Below, in pieces: positions 23,077-33,730 of a DNA stretch of 64,000 bases. The DNA comes from Branchipolynoe longqiensis (Eukaryota > Annelida > Polychaeta > Phyllodocida > Polynoidae). The first letter of the stretch is position 1. Each line of letters opens with the position of its first letter. A program made the translations under genes and the position numbers. Under the pieces are notes generated by a model. That model was not told the origin of the DNA. It saw only the letters and a program-made list of their open reading frames with translations, and ran no database searches. The stretch lies in NCBI GenBank assembly GCA_030323885.1, contig JASIRB010003270.1, positions 1 to 64,000 on the forward strand. Direction: 5' to 3'.

Positions 23077-23577
23077 TGTCAAATATTCCGATAGGGGGGA
23101 ATGCAAATGTTCTATTACTGATCGGTGTATGTGACCAGGCATATGTATGTATGTATGTATATATATGTATGGGTTGGTGGTGCCTGAGTGGGATGTAAAT
23201 AGACATAGTGGTGCTGGCAGGTCTGGGTATGAGTGCACTCAGGGCCTACCCCCTCTGCTGGGATAGTGATCACCACACTCAAGGGTCATGGTTGGTGGTG
23301 GCCATGGGGCCATACAGCTTGTGGTGGTGGGCAGACCACTGGTATCCATGGGGACCAGGAATGCTGGATCCCTATTGGTAGGGCCAAGAATGCTTGTTTC
23401 CCATTGGGGGAAAGGGGTGGGGTGATACTCTACAATGAACCCATGTTACCATATAAATAATAAACCAGAGGGCTGGACTCTCTCTCCTTCACACTTTATA
23501 CTCTTCCTTTCTCTTTGTCTGTATTGATTTCACCATAGCCTGCCTACACAGCCACAGATTCGAGCATTAGCCTTTAG
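23077..23577 (+). mobile_element. LTR of the ~0.5-kb LTR family
   Basis: It starts TGTCAAATATTCCGATAGGG and aligns along its whole length with the LTRs at 59700 (plus) and 53832 (minus). Shared blocks include GTGCCTGAGTGGGATGTAAA, GGATCCCTATTGGTAGGGCC and AATAAACCAGAGGGCT, the last a possible polyadenylation region. The right boundary is set just before the PBS-like sequence at 23582. Confidence 0.75.
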
Positions 23578-23610
23578 AAAATTGGTGACCATGACGAGTG
23601 GATTAGTCGA
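23578..23610 (+). promoter_or_regulatory. PBS-like start of LTR-element interior
   Basis: ATTGGTGACCATGACGAGTG follows the LTR directly, as a tRNA primer-binding site would. The next interior sequence soon becomes unrecognisable, so only a stub remains. Confidence 0.5.
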
Positions 23611-23886
23611 TTAGCTTTTACAATATGCCGTAAAGTGGGGCCTGTCACATTGAAGAGACAATTGTCATTTGATTTGAGTCAAAGAGACACATGCATGTAA
23701 TGGGCCGTTCAAATATTATGTAACGCTGTTTTTGTCAAAATTAGACACCTCCCCCCCCCTTATAGCACTAGACCATATACGACACATAACGCTTGGACAT
23801 GCACCCCTACCCGCTAAGTGTTGCGTATTGTTTGAATGGCCTGCTAATCAACACTTTGGACATTTAATAAATCCATACTTGTGTAG

Positions 23887-24250
23887 TCAGGGATGAAAGA
23901 TTCCTGCGATTTCTCGGATTTCGATGATTGTTGATATTCACTGTAAATACATTATATATGAAATTGATTGGTCCAAATCCCGTTTTTATATGACCTTAGA
24001 TGTTGCTAGAACATAAGACTCAAACAGGAAGGGTTTTAAGTATGGGTGATAATATAGTCACAACAGGGAGAGTTGCAACCTGACTTATGGGCATTTGCTG
24101 CCATCATTGCATTAAACCTGGAGATCTGCGAATTTGCGGCGGATCCCGTCAAGCCATTAATGCTCAGGTCCGGCTGGATGGTAGAATATGGCTCCCTCAT
24201 AGTCATACCATACATAGGCCCGATGGCAGATGCAATTTTAATTGACAAAT
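23887..24250. mobile_element. hAT-like element with possible transposase C-terminal relic
   Basis: It begins CAGGGATGAAAGATTCCTGC, like the hAT-like element at 43275, and shares GATAATATAGTCACAACA with it. A minus-strand frame (24036-24248) contains LSINGLTGS and FNAMMAANAHKSG. A second locus at 25810-25960 encodes a similar stretch. These resemble the C-terminal end of hAT transposases, but the match is from memory and short. A SINE-tail-like piece lies at 23985-24027. Confidence 0.4.
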
Positions 24251-24251
24251 G

Positions 24252-24575
24252 TAAAAATTTCTAAATTTTAAGTACCCAAATTAATTCAATTATATTGATA
24301 GAATTGACCAAACAGCATTGAATATCCACCATGGAGGGGGGGGGCAACATCCACCTCATTTCCCCTTCCCCTCTATGGCCTTGCACAGTAATCTTGGTCT
24401 GGGGAGGCTAATGACGTCACAGGATTGGCCTAATTGGTTAATGGCCTTCCTGCGTAATGGGTGTTTCAAAGTGAGTGTCCAAAGGGTGAGCTAGGTCATG
24501 GGTTATTCTGAATATATTGTCCTAAATCATTAGCTAATAGACCGTATCTAAGTTGGATAAATAGGATTAAATGTA
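24252..24575. other. No recognised feature
   Basis: Unique sequence with a poly-G run near 24338 and no coding signal. Confidence 0.4.
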
Positions 24576-24851
24576 ATGCCATGTACACACATAGCGTATA
24601 GGATTCGCGCATAGGACTCCCGATCAGCTTAAAACTGCAGTCGGGCCGATTCATTTTTCGAATCGGGAATCGCAATCGTAGTGCTAGCGCACACCTACCG
24701 TTTTAGCCCTAAAAATTAGTTTTAGTCGTGAATCGCAATCGGTAGGTGTGCTAGGGGAGTGCACACCTCACGATTTTTGGGTAGTTTTAGGTCGTATACG
24801 CTAGGTGGGTGCGGGGAAAACGATCGTATACGCTAGGTGTGTACCGGGCAT
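24576..24851. mobile_element. Palindromic MITE (ATGCCATGTACACAC ends)
   Basis: Left end ATGCCATGTACACACATAGC and right end CTAGGTGTGTACCGGGCAT are inverted. Inner copies of CGTATACG, CGAATCGGGAATCG and AATCGCAATCG also pair, so most of its 276 bp can fold back. No coding capacity. Confidence 0.7.
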
Positions 24852-24908
24852 AAGTAGTTGTTTTAATTTTGATAAAATTATATTTCATCGGACCATGCAA
24901 CTTTAAGC

Positions 24909-25785
24909 CTAGATTCCGCGTGGGTTCAGTCTGCAGTAAGCGCTCCTGTTGACAGGTCTAATCCTACCATTGGTGCAGGACTAATCATGTTTACCAGCGG
25001 CTGTGACATTGGGTTCAGCCCAGAACAAGCTGCAGCTACCCTGATTACTGGACGACTCATAGAGCACTGCCAGAGACTGAAAGTGTCAGACTCAAGTAGG
25101 CGGTGACGTCATTGCCAGCTATGTGCAGGAGTTTCACAATACGCAAGCCCCATACTAAAGGCGAATGAGATACTAAGCCATTGGGGGCATGTGAAGCCTC
25201 TGTTTGACAACGCGCTATGTGGGAACTCAAGGGCTCATAATGGCGAAAGGTTTTGCAAATGAAGGTAATTAATGCAAATAGATTGAACTGCTCCGGACGT
25301 GGGTGTTGGAAATAAGATGGAAGGGTACAGATCTAGGGTATTGCTTTGTTGTCTTCTTTCCTGACAAGTGAGGAATGTCACTAAATTGACCTCCATATCG
25401 AGTATATATAGATGTATGTATAATACGAAGCCTGATGTTGGAACCGGAGACTAAGTATTGACTGCGGGAGACTCAATATTGACTGAGGCGACACTCAAGT
25501 CCAGGAGGGAAATTCTTGAGGCCTGAGGAATGGCGGATTCGTATTAGGGTGATACTGCATTTATGGGATGATTTCAGCTTTTTAATGACTTTAGCTTTTC
25601 ACATTTAAGGACTGGAATCTAAATGTATTTGATCATAATATAACAAGTAACATCACCAGCAACATCCAAATACCAAACGGTGATATCAGAGTGGACCAAT
25701 CTGGTATCAGTTTGAGCAAACTGCAGATGTCAGATACTTATCTATTTAGTGACTCCCACAGCAGTCTCTGTGACAGCTTCTACTA
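24909..25785. other. No recognised feature
   Basis: Just upstream, 24860-24908 ends like the AAAGTTGCA-type element (CATCGGACCATGCAACTTTAA). The rest is unique sequence without coding evidence. Confidence 0.4.
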
Positions 25786-25809
25786 ATTCTAGACAACTCT
25801 ATGGAATGA

Positions 25810-25960
25810 AATGTTGGAAGGCTGGCTCATCGTGGCTGCTGCAATCATAGCATTAAACCCAGAAACCTGCGCAATTGCCATGGATCCCATCAAAGCATTA
25901 ATGCTCAGGCTCCGCTGAATCATAGAATGTGCAGTTTGGTGGGTGGTTGCATAGTTTGAT
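25810..25960 (-). pseudogene. Possible hAT transposase C-terminal relic
   Basis: A minus-strand frame contains LSINALMGSMAIAQVSGF followed by NAMIAAATMSQPSN. The fragment at 24036-24248 has the aligned motif LSINGLTGS and FNAMMAANA. Two copies diverged at DNA level but similar in the same reading frame are more consistent with decayed coding sequence than with a random repeat. The general pattern (LxxLM, then FN, then a small-residue segment) recalls hAT transposase C-termini, but I could not search. No full domain, start or partner exon is visible. It may simply be a shared noncoding repeat. Confidence 0.3.
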
Positions 25961-26005
25961 GTTTTGAAATCTAATATGCTAAATATATTGGTCAAGTACT
26001 TATCT

Positions 26006-26445
26006 AACACGTAACAACAGATTAGCCTGCTAGTGTTACACTAACAACAGAGCCTGTTCGTGTTACACTAACAACAGAGCATGCTAGTGTTACACTAACA
26101 ACAGAGCATGTTAGTGTTATACTAACAACATAGCCTGTTTGTGTAACACTAACAACAGAGCATGGTAGTGTTACACTAACAACAGAGCATGTTTGTGTAA
26201 CACTAACAACAGAGCCTGTTTGTGTAACACTATCAACAGAGCATGTTAGTGTTACACTAACAACATAGCCTGTTAGTGTTACACTAACAACATAGCCTGT
26301 TAGTGTAACACTAACAACAGAGCCTGTTAGTGTTACACGAACAACATAGCCTGTTTGTGTAACACTAACAACAGAGCCTGTTTGTGTAACACTAACAACA
26401 CAGCCTGTTAGTGTTACACTAACAACACAGCCTGTTAGTGTTACT
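26006..26445. repeat. 27-bp near-palindromic minisatellite
   Basis: About 16 units of ACACTAACAACAGAGCCTG then TTxGTGT. The junction GTTAGTGTTACACTAAC is a near-perfect palindrome. Units alternate between GTGTTACAC and GTGTAACAC cores. Confidence 0.95.
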
Positions 26446-27149
26446 TTGGGGGTAAAGAATTGATGAAGTCACTTTTAGAGTATAATCGAGAGCATTCAGT
26501 GGCCACCATCTTGTGGGGTTTTTAATTTTTTTCCATTCTCTCCCATTTAACCAACTCTACGCCAATATAGATAAACAGTGGACACTGAAACCAGGAGCTC
26601 CAAATCTGGTTTATGCTGAAACAATATGTTGCTCAGATTTAGACCTAGTTGTGTCATTCACCGCTACTGTAGGTAGGGATGAATATTCTTATCTAATAAA
26701 AGTAATAGTGATCATGTTAGAACTGTTATTAATACTAATGTGTCAAACACTCCCCTACTAAGCTGTGTATATGTGCACGCGTGTGAGTGAGTGTGGTGTG
26801 CGTGTGTGGGGGGGGGGGGGTCTGAATGTGTGTGAGAGCGTGTGTGTGAGTGTGTAAGTGTGTGCGCGCGTTCCTGCCAGCGTCCATTAACTACCGGAGA
26901 GCTGGGACCAGGAGAACCGGAAGTCCTCGGTGGACCCCGGATGCTGGCTGTGCGCCCAGAATGCACGGCGGTGTGGGTGACCCGCGCATGCGTGCCACAG
27001 GCGCGCTAATGTTTACCACGCTTCTTAGCCGCGCGTCGTGTCGGGGGAAGTCTTCAGTGCATCTAGGTCAGCGACCTGGGAGTGTGGACAAGCTGTCCTC
27101 ACCCCGTCCAACACCGCGCAGGGTGGACTAGTCGGTAGGCCGGCCGCTT
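26446..27149. other. No gene; GT tract and CpG-rich stretch
   Basis: 26770-26870 is a GT/G-run tract. 26870-27110 is CpG-rich with CGCGCATGCGTG and GCCGCGCGTCGTGTCGG. No convincing open frame or splice structure. Confidence 0.4.
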
Positions 27150-27466
27150 CGTTTTGGTATATTGTGGGATTCGAACTCCATCGAGTCAAACCAATCACTT
27201 AAACATTGATACTTGTCGCTTCCTAGTCAGGCGCTCAGCATTATTAGGATAGGGCAAGGACTGGTTGGCTCAGTGTCAGGATAATGTGACTGAATGGGAT
27301 ATCAGGTGATGGTGCTGGCAGCCTGGTCTCCCAGTGGGACAGCACTATAACATTGCCAAGAGTGCGCACTGTCACAAGTTGGTATTGCCAAGAGTGCACA
27401 CTGTCACAAGTCGGTACCTGTCCTGTTATGACCACAAATGTTGCCAGGACATAAAACAACCAACCA
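27150..27466 (+). mobile_element. SINE family 1, head partly decayed
   Basis: B-box half GGGATTCGAACTCCATCGAG, full body and tail GTTGCCAGGACATAAAAC. A 33-bp internal duplication repeats GCACACTGTCACAAGT plus GTTGGTATTGCCAAGAGT. Confidence 0.88.
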
Positions 27467-27593
27467 ATCTCTGGTTCTGGGTTCGATTGTCAGTGGAGTT
27501 AAATCGAAGATGTTCATAATTGGCCTCGTTGTTCATTACTTATCCTGGTGCTTGGCATTGCTAGGATAGAGCTGGGGAAAGAGGAAGACCAAG

Positions 27594-28327
27594 AGACTAC
27601 ATCGCCATTCCAGCAGTGCGGTGCATTGTGGGATGCATCAAAGCAAAACAAACCTGCGAGAAGCACATGGCACTTGCTAATACACTGGGTGTATTTATGA
27701 AATGTGCTAGTTTCAGCTCATCTCAGCTCTTGTTTGAAACATAGAATACCAACTAAAAAAATATATATAATAAATTAAAATATTAATCTTTTATCCAGCA
27801 TTGCATTTACATCAATATAGTCAGCACATCTTATGCCATGTGCATTTAGATTTAGACAAATCTGGGCATGCAGACTAGTGTCACAGCCAGAGTCAGTTTT
27901 ACATATTTTATTCATGTTTTTATTTATATCCTATGGTTAATGACATATGTAGAAATAGAAAATGGGTATATATTTCTTTGAAACAAGTTTTTGTTGACAC
28001 TTTTGACATCTTAATATTTAGAACAATAATTACTTGTGGCTAATCAATGGTGATGTAAACATCAGCCTGTAAAGTGACTGAAATTGTTTGTTTCTTAGCT
28101 CAAAATGCTTAATTATGGAGAGTTGTGTCTTAAACATATTCATTATATTATTATATTGCATCCTTCCATCCATGTTTGTGCCAAATTGTGATGCATTTTA
28201 AAAATTAATTTTGAATAAAATCTAAGTTTTGCCCTATGCATATCGGCAAACTCAATGGCTGTACACCTTTGCTTTGCTGCCAACGCCGGTTTCAGCACAT
28301 GCGCAGTCGGAATGGTGATCTCGTCTA
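27594..28327 (-). mobile_element. 734-bp TIR element, reverse copy
   Basis: It matches 9667-10402 in reverse over nearly its full length, including TTTGAAACATAGAATACCAA and ATCTTTTATCCAGCATTGCA. Its termini are AGACTACATCGCCATTCCAG and GGAATGGTGATCTCGTCTA. No coding capacity. Confidence 0.78.
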
Positions 28328-28365
28328 TTAATTGTCTGTGGTTGAACTCTCCTACACTTAAAGCT

Positions 28366-28980
28366 GCATAATCCAATGAGAGCATCACATTTTGAAACCA
28401 AAACCCCGACTTAGATTTGATGTTACATATGCAACTCAGATACTGATAAACCCGTTGAACATTTATCACAGTTTTGTGCTCCTCTGATTTGTTGCTATGC
28501 TCGAAAATGAGTAAATAAATATATGTTCAATATGAGTGTGCACCAACATTAAATTAGGATGTTTTCACTTAAAATATCTCTAACTCTTTAATGAAAAATA
28601 TTCTTCAAACTAAATATTAAAGACCAACCTGATATATGTATCCTTTTAAAAATATGACAAATCAAAACTCGATTATGCATTTTTTTACGCTGCTTAGTCT
28701 GATGAAAATTTGTATTAATTAATTAACTAAAGCGCTAACCTCGATTTTATCTGACATATGCAACTTAGATACTGATGCAGTTATTGAATATTTATTGCTG
28801 CATAGAAGGAATTGTAGGATATTTAATAGATCCTGCCACTATGAAACCTATGTCATTCAACATTTTGATGTGCCCGCCAACATTAATTTGGCATGTTTTC
28901 ACTTCAAATATCTCCACTGTTAACTCTTTAAAATAAAGAATAATAGCGATAAACTAGAGTAAGGAAGATAATGTTCATTT
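28366..28980. mobile_element. Decayed AAAGTTGCA-type TIR element copies
   Basis: Starts TTAAAGCTGCATAATCCAAT. A second overlapping copy is visible from about 28735 (GATTTTATCTGACATATGCA, CTTAGATACTGATGCAGTTA). Both are partial. Confidence 0.5.
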
Positions 28981-29289
28981 ATACCCAAGAAATGTCGGAA
29001 ACTGAAAGCCATCGAACAACTTAATCCACACTTGTGGAAAATAACTTAATAATAATAGCAGCGACAACCGAACCGCAGCCATTTAATAGATTTAGCAGAC
29101 TTCATGTAGTATTGCCGTATTGTCGCGTCACAGCACCTGGCTGGCAAAACTCTGCAAAGCCCCCTGACGACTCCATTGTGTCGGAACACCAAACACCAAT
29201 AAAACCCTGTCTCCGCTCTGTGGACACACTCACCTTCATCCATGTACACTCACCTATCGCTGGTCCATCTCCTTACCCGGCCGGAACCA

Positions 29290-29500
29290 GTCAAATCATC
29301 ATCTGTGCACCCACTTCCGGTTCCGGCTGCGCTTCCCAGAGGCCTCGTCAGGGGGCGCCATTGTTCCCCATGGTGTGTTCTCAAATGGCGGGGGCCATGT
29401 TGATGACGTGACTGGGACCTCTCTGTCACCGGATGTGGTTCTCCCCCCTGGTGGGAGTACTGGTGATATTTACATGACGTATGTGGCGACATACGTCACG
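29290..29500. promoter_or_regulatory. CpG-rich promoter-like island
   Basis: Within 210 bp are CCACTTCCGGTTCCGG (two ETS-type sites), a 12-of-14 CTCF-like site at 29345, AAATGGCGGG (YY1-like), GATGACGTGAC (CRE-like) and a perfect inverted repeat TGACGTATGT-GGCG-ACATACGTCA at 29475-29498. No TATA box and no downstream gene are evident. Open frames of about 100 codons here lack support. Confidence 0.4.
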
Positions 29501-29623
29501 GTTTGTGTGGTGGAGCGTGACTGGTGGAGCGTGACATGATCCTGAAGTTGGTTGTGCTGTAGGAGAGGTTACTGAAGCAGCAACCTGGTTTTCAGATTAC
29601 AATAGACCCCCCCCCCCCGCAAG

Positions 29624-30330
29624 TTTAAAGCTGCATAGTCCGATAAAGAATCAAATTTTCAAAACCAAAATAATTATCTAGATTTGACTCTACATATCTA
29701 ACTTAGATACCGATGCACTTATTAAGTATTTGTTGCTAAATAGATGGGAATACTGAATCAATTCAAAAGAACCTGTTACTGCAGAAACCTACGGTGGAAA
29801 ACTTTTGGCATGCTTGCCAAAATTAATTTGGCATGTTTGCACTTCAACTTTCAAGTATCTCAAAAGTTAGCCATTTAAAATAAAAGCTACCTCAAACTAA
29901 AGTAAGGGACCGGGCGCGGTGGCCGAATCGGTAGAGCACAGGGCTCGCGTGCGGTAGATCGGGAGTTCGTGACTTCTGATCCCGGTCGGGTCAAACCACT
30001 GACTTAAAAATTTATACTTGTCGCTTCCTAGCCTGGTGCTTGGCATTATTAGGATAGTGCAAGGGCTGGTTAGCTCGGTGTCAGGATAATGTGACTGAGT
30101 GGGATATCAGGTCATGGTGCCGGCGGCCTGATTTCCCAGTGGGGCAGCACTATAAAATCGCCATGAGTGCATACTGTCACGAGTCGATACCCGTCCTGAT
30201 ATGACCTTAGATTTGGCTAGGACGTAAAATAACAACAAACAACTAAAGTAAGGTAGATTATAATAATCAATTTAATACATTTATCTCAGAAAATGACAAA
30301 CTCAAAACCATCGGACCATGCAACTTTAAG
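29624..30330. mobile_element. AAAGTTGCA-type TIR element split by a SINE
   Basis: Left end TTTAAAGCTGCATAGTCCGA and right end CATCGGACCATGCAACTTTAA. Removing the SINE at 29908-30240 and one copy of its 13-bp duplication restores a continuous ~360-bp element like 22639-22986. Confidence 0.8.
29908..30240 (+). mobile_element. Full-length SINE family 1 with target duplication
   Basis: A reference copy of 333 bp. It has a subtype-ii head (CGCGGTGGCCGAATCGGTAG, GGTAGATCGGGAGTT, CCCGGTCGGGTCAAACC), a full body and tail GGCTAGGACGTAAAATAACA. It is bounded by perfect 13-bp duplications AACTAAAGTAAGG at 29895-29907 and 30241-30253. The A box lies in GGTGGCCGAATCGG and transcription would be by Pol III. 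Confidence 0.95.
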
Positions 30331-30785
30331 CTAGTGACATCTATCGGTAGAATCTGGAACCACCCTATTCCGATACTTTCCCGAGTACCTATGATTTCAC
30401 ATGCTATATCTCCGTAAAGAATGCTTGGGAAAATTATAAAATGGCGGATTATATTCAGATATTCATATCGCAACAGGATTCAAGCTCTTATCCTTGTAAT
30501 ATCCTCCGGTGCGACTGACACTGGTCTACATCCGGTGGAGGCGAGGAGGGAAGGTGGAGCCACCGGTTCAGTGTTGGCCTTATGGAGTATAGCAAATAAT
30601 AATAATAATTAACCCTTAACGTATCATTATACTCGCATAATTCGTTATACATCACATAATAAAAACTATATTGTAATTTTCTTCTGGAATTTCACCGCTG
30701 CTCTCTTCACGTATTAAACCCCTCCAGTTGAGCTAGTGACATCTATCGGCTGAATCTGGAACCACTCTATTCGGATACTTTCCAG
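30330..30785. repeat. Direct repeat of about 54 bp
   Basis: AGCTAGTGACATCTATCGGT at 30331 continues through TCTGGAACCACCCTATTCCG to TTTCC at 30383, and recurs at 30731-30785 with few changes. The 350 bp between contains an AATAATAAT run and no gene. Confidence 0.7.
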
Positions 30786-30868
30786 CTTCATTCTGTCAGC
30801 AATAGTATTGTAGATTTGTTTTTATGTACACGTGATTGCATTAGACTTGTTGAATTGCTGGCATCCTA

Positions 30869-30925
30869 CAGGGATGGAAGATATCCGCCATTTCGCGGAT
30901 TTCCGCCATTTTTTATATGCACAAC
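30869..30925. mobile_element. hAT-like element terminus
   Basis: CAGGGATGGAAGATATCCGC then CATTTCGCGGATTTCCGCC is the left end of the family complete at 43275-43597. The right end is not found. Confidence 0.45.
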
Positions 30926-31205
30926 TTTGTAGTTTCTACCATTGTGCAGCCCAGACACGAGTGTTACTGAATATATTCTAAAACTGATGTACCCAGTTCC
31001 AAAAACTGAACAAATCGTACTCTCCCTGGATAATTAATTAACTGTCATAGAAAGCCAGGATGTTACCTTTTTGTGTGGCTGTGAATGCCGTTGTTTTGGG
31101 AGCATTGTGCTCCCCCTTTTCCTGTCAATTGCTTGTGCGAAGAGTTTAAACTGTTTGTTCACATAGAAACGACGACTTGGGAAATTTGGTTTGGCAGAGC
31201 AGCTA

Positions 31206-31588
31206 CAGTAAAACCTAAATAAAGCGATCGACCTTGGCACCAACTTTAAGTGGTCCATTTAGGGAGGTGATCGGTTGAAGGCTACATTCCTTACACGCGG
31301 TATGTGGCATGCGAATGCGAATGCGACAAAAAATCGAAAAGCATCTAAGTCAATGGGGGTGATTCCATGCGTCCGAATGCAAATGCGGCAACTGAATCGG
31401 TCCATGTAGCCATCGGTGTGGCATGCGAATGCGAATGCTGCTGCATTTGCCATAGAAAACAGTGTTAGAGAAACCTGACACTATGTGTGGGTGTGGGTGA
31501 AAGGAGCCAACCCGTTCGCATGCCGCATTCGCATACCGCATACCGCATACCGCGTGTAAGGAATCCTAGCTTTAGGGAGTTAGTATAT
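31206..31588. mobile_element. pogo-like TIR element with nested MITE
   Basis: Left end CAGTAAAACCTAAATAAAGC with AAGTGGTCCATTTAGGGAGG, as in the copy at 1343. It is interrupted at about 31284 by the palindromic MITE 31286-31564. The right end is lost where a SINE begins near 31590. Confidence 0.6.
31286..31564. mobile_element. Palindromic MITE (ATTCCTTACACGCGG ends)
   Basis: ATTCCTTACACGCGGTATG and its inverted form CATACCGCGTGTAAGGAAT bound 279 bp. GCATGCGAATGCGAATGCG words inside also pair. CTA on both sides could be a 3-bp duplication, as in PIF/Harbinger elements. Confidence 0.75.
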
Positions 31589-31589
31589 T

Positions 31590-31890
31590 TGGTTACAATC
31601 GAATTGGTAGAGCGTAAGCTCCTAGTGCAAACGATTGGAAGTTTGAATCCCGGCCACGACAAACCAATGATTTACAAAGTTGATACTTGTTACTACCTAG
31701 CCTGCTGCTTGGCACTATTAGGATAGGCCACTGACTGGTTTTCTCAGATATTGGGTCATGGTGCCAGTGGCCTGATTTCCCAGTGGGGCAGCACTATAAA
31801 AGTCACGATGAGTGTGCACTGTCACAAGTCGGTACCCATTCTGACATGACCATCGATGTTGCTAGGGTGCAAAACCCAAACAAACAAATC
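31590..31890 (+). mobile_element. SINE family 1
   Basis: A diverged head (ATCGAATTGGTAGAGCGTAA), linker, body lacking the GTGTCAGGATAATGTGACTG part, and tail GATGTTGCTAGGGTGCAAAAC. Confidence 0.85.
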
Positions 31891-32156
31891 AAACATCTCC
31901 GTTAATAAACAAATTGCAACCTGAACAAAGTGCCAGTGGTCCTGTATTTGTAACCATTCACACGCACCATGAAGACATTGCAACGTCTCCAGGCGTACCA
32001 CTCGAGCATTCACTTCACGCACATCGACACCTGAGCAGTAAGACCAATTGATGAATCAATCAATCAATGCGTATAGATCTGCTTACGGTAATATTTAACA
32101 CAGGCGTTGTATAGAAATGGCTGGTATGTTGCCATGGTTACTATATTATGGGGTGA

Positions 32157-32484
32157 ACCGGATGGTAGGGCAGAATCGGGAAGAGCATTGACTGTCTTAC
32201 TGTGTGGGAGATCATGGGTTCGAAACCCAACTGAGTCAAACCAATGACTTACAAAGCTGATACTTGTCATTATCTCGCCTGGTGCTCAGCATCAATAGGA
32301 TAGGACAAGGACTGGTTTGCTCAGTATCCGGATAATGTGGCTGAGTGGGATATCATGTCATGATGCCAGTGAGCTGGTCTTCTAGTGGGACAGCACTATA
32401 ATGTCGTCATCATGGGTGTCCATTTTCACAAGTCGATCCTTATATGACCTCAGATTGTGCGAGGATGTAAACCTCAACAAACAG
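32157..32484 (+). mobile_element. SINE family 1
   Basis: The head has B box GGGTTCGAAACCC, full body and a worn tail (TTGTGCGAGGATGTAAACCT). Confidence 0.87.
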
Positions 32485-32535
32485 GGGGGTCCTTTGTTAG
32501 ACTCACTGCTCGCCAACTGAGCCCTCAGGCACCTG

Positions 32536-32770
32536 ACACACTCACACACATACACATTCACTCACACATACCCACATACACACATACCCACACATACCCA
32601 CACATAGATACATACATACATACATACATACATACATACATACATACATACATACATACATACATACATACATACATACATACATACATACATACATACA
32701 TACATACATACATACACTCACACTCACACTCACACTCACACTCACACTCACACACATACACACACACACC
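32536..32770. repeat. CA / ATAC / CACTCA microsatellite
   Basis: Three zones: CACATACCCACA, then about 110 bp of ATAC, then CACTCA repeats. Confidence 0.95.
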
Positions 32771-32924
32771 CTTGAGCCCACAGGGTTTCAGCCAGAAGTA
32801 GGGCATTCCCACTGTCCCACACAGAGGGTCATTCTCCCTCTCCCCTCCTCCCCATCTCCCTCCTCCACCCCCCACCCCCTCCCCTTGCAAACAGTGCCCT
32901 GTACACCCCTCTTACACGACCACA

Positions 32925-33000
32925 AAAGGTGGCGCCACCGCAGCGCCGCCCCCCGCGGGAACCAGCGGCGCGTCACGTGACGGCGGAAGTGCATGCAATG
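32925..33000. promoter_or_regulatory. GC-rich island with E-box palindrome
   Basis: GGTGGCGCCACCGCAGCGCC then CGTCACGTGACGGCGGAAGT. The 12-bp palindrome CGTCACGTGACG abuts an ETS-like GCGGAAGTG. No gene is seen next to it. Confidence 0.35.
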
Positions 33001-33009
33001 TGTAGCACT

Positions 33010-33175
33010 GGTGGTGTTGTTGTGGGACTGTAGTGGTTGATGCGCAGGCTGGAGTGTGCAGGAGTCTGGGTACCAGGTTGTTGCTGTTTGTTGTTGTTGT
33101 TGTTGTTGTTGTGACACTGTGATTGTTTGCGCGTAGGTTGAAGTCTGGGGGTCTGGGAACCAGGTTGTCGCTGTT
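33010..33175. repeat. 72-bp minisatellite, left part
   Basis: Two to three diverged units of TTGTTGTGxGACTGTxxTGG and GGAGTCTGGGTACCAGGTTG, separated from the main array by the LTR at 33176. Confidence 0.8.
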
Positions 33176-33730
33176 TGTAAAATCGACGGCTGGCAGTTTG
33201 TGTGGTGTAGATAGGCTAATAAGGAATCACTACAGGCAAGGAAGGAAAGTAGATAAAGAGTGAAAGGTAGGAGAGTGAGGCTCTCTGATTTATTGTATTT
33301 ATAGTTTCAAGAACAAGATGGTGGTGATCACATGATCCAGTCTTCCAATCCCTAACAGGCATTCCTCTATCCACCAATGAGGGTTCAATATCCTTGTTGC
33401 CAAGGCATGGTTAGATCTGGCTACAGTGCCCTGTTGTATCTGGTGCAGTGATCCATAAATAACTCTTGGAGGGGAGGGGGTATGTGAGGCGACTTCCCAA
33501 AGACTGTCCCACATGTCAAGAAGTGACCCTCTCTCAGGTCAAGAAGTGACCCTCTCTCTCTACTATATTAATACACAATTTCTATCCTCAATTAGTAATA
33601 GATCACCAACTCCACATATACCTTATATGCCTTTGGTTTTACATACCATTTACCATTTTATAGACAAGTTGCAATTTATTATAGCAGAGTTCTCCATATC
33701 CCATATCTCCAAATATCGGAAAATTTTACA
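33176..33730 (-). mobile_element. Solo LTR of the ~0.5-kb LTR family
   Basis: On the minus strand it starts TGTAAAATTTTCCGATA and ends in GATTTTACA, 555 bp. The order of AT/GA blocks matches the LTRs at 23077, 53832 and 59700. TGTT is present on both sides (33172-33175 and 33731-33734). It splits the 72-bp minisatellite. Confidence 0.65.

Noticed and set aside
29034..29411. 125-codon plus-strand gene
   Set aside because: No domain, and the frame crosses a CpG-rich island that better fits regulatory DNA. The opposite strand is equally open.
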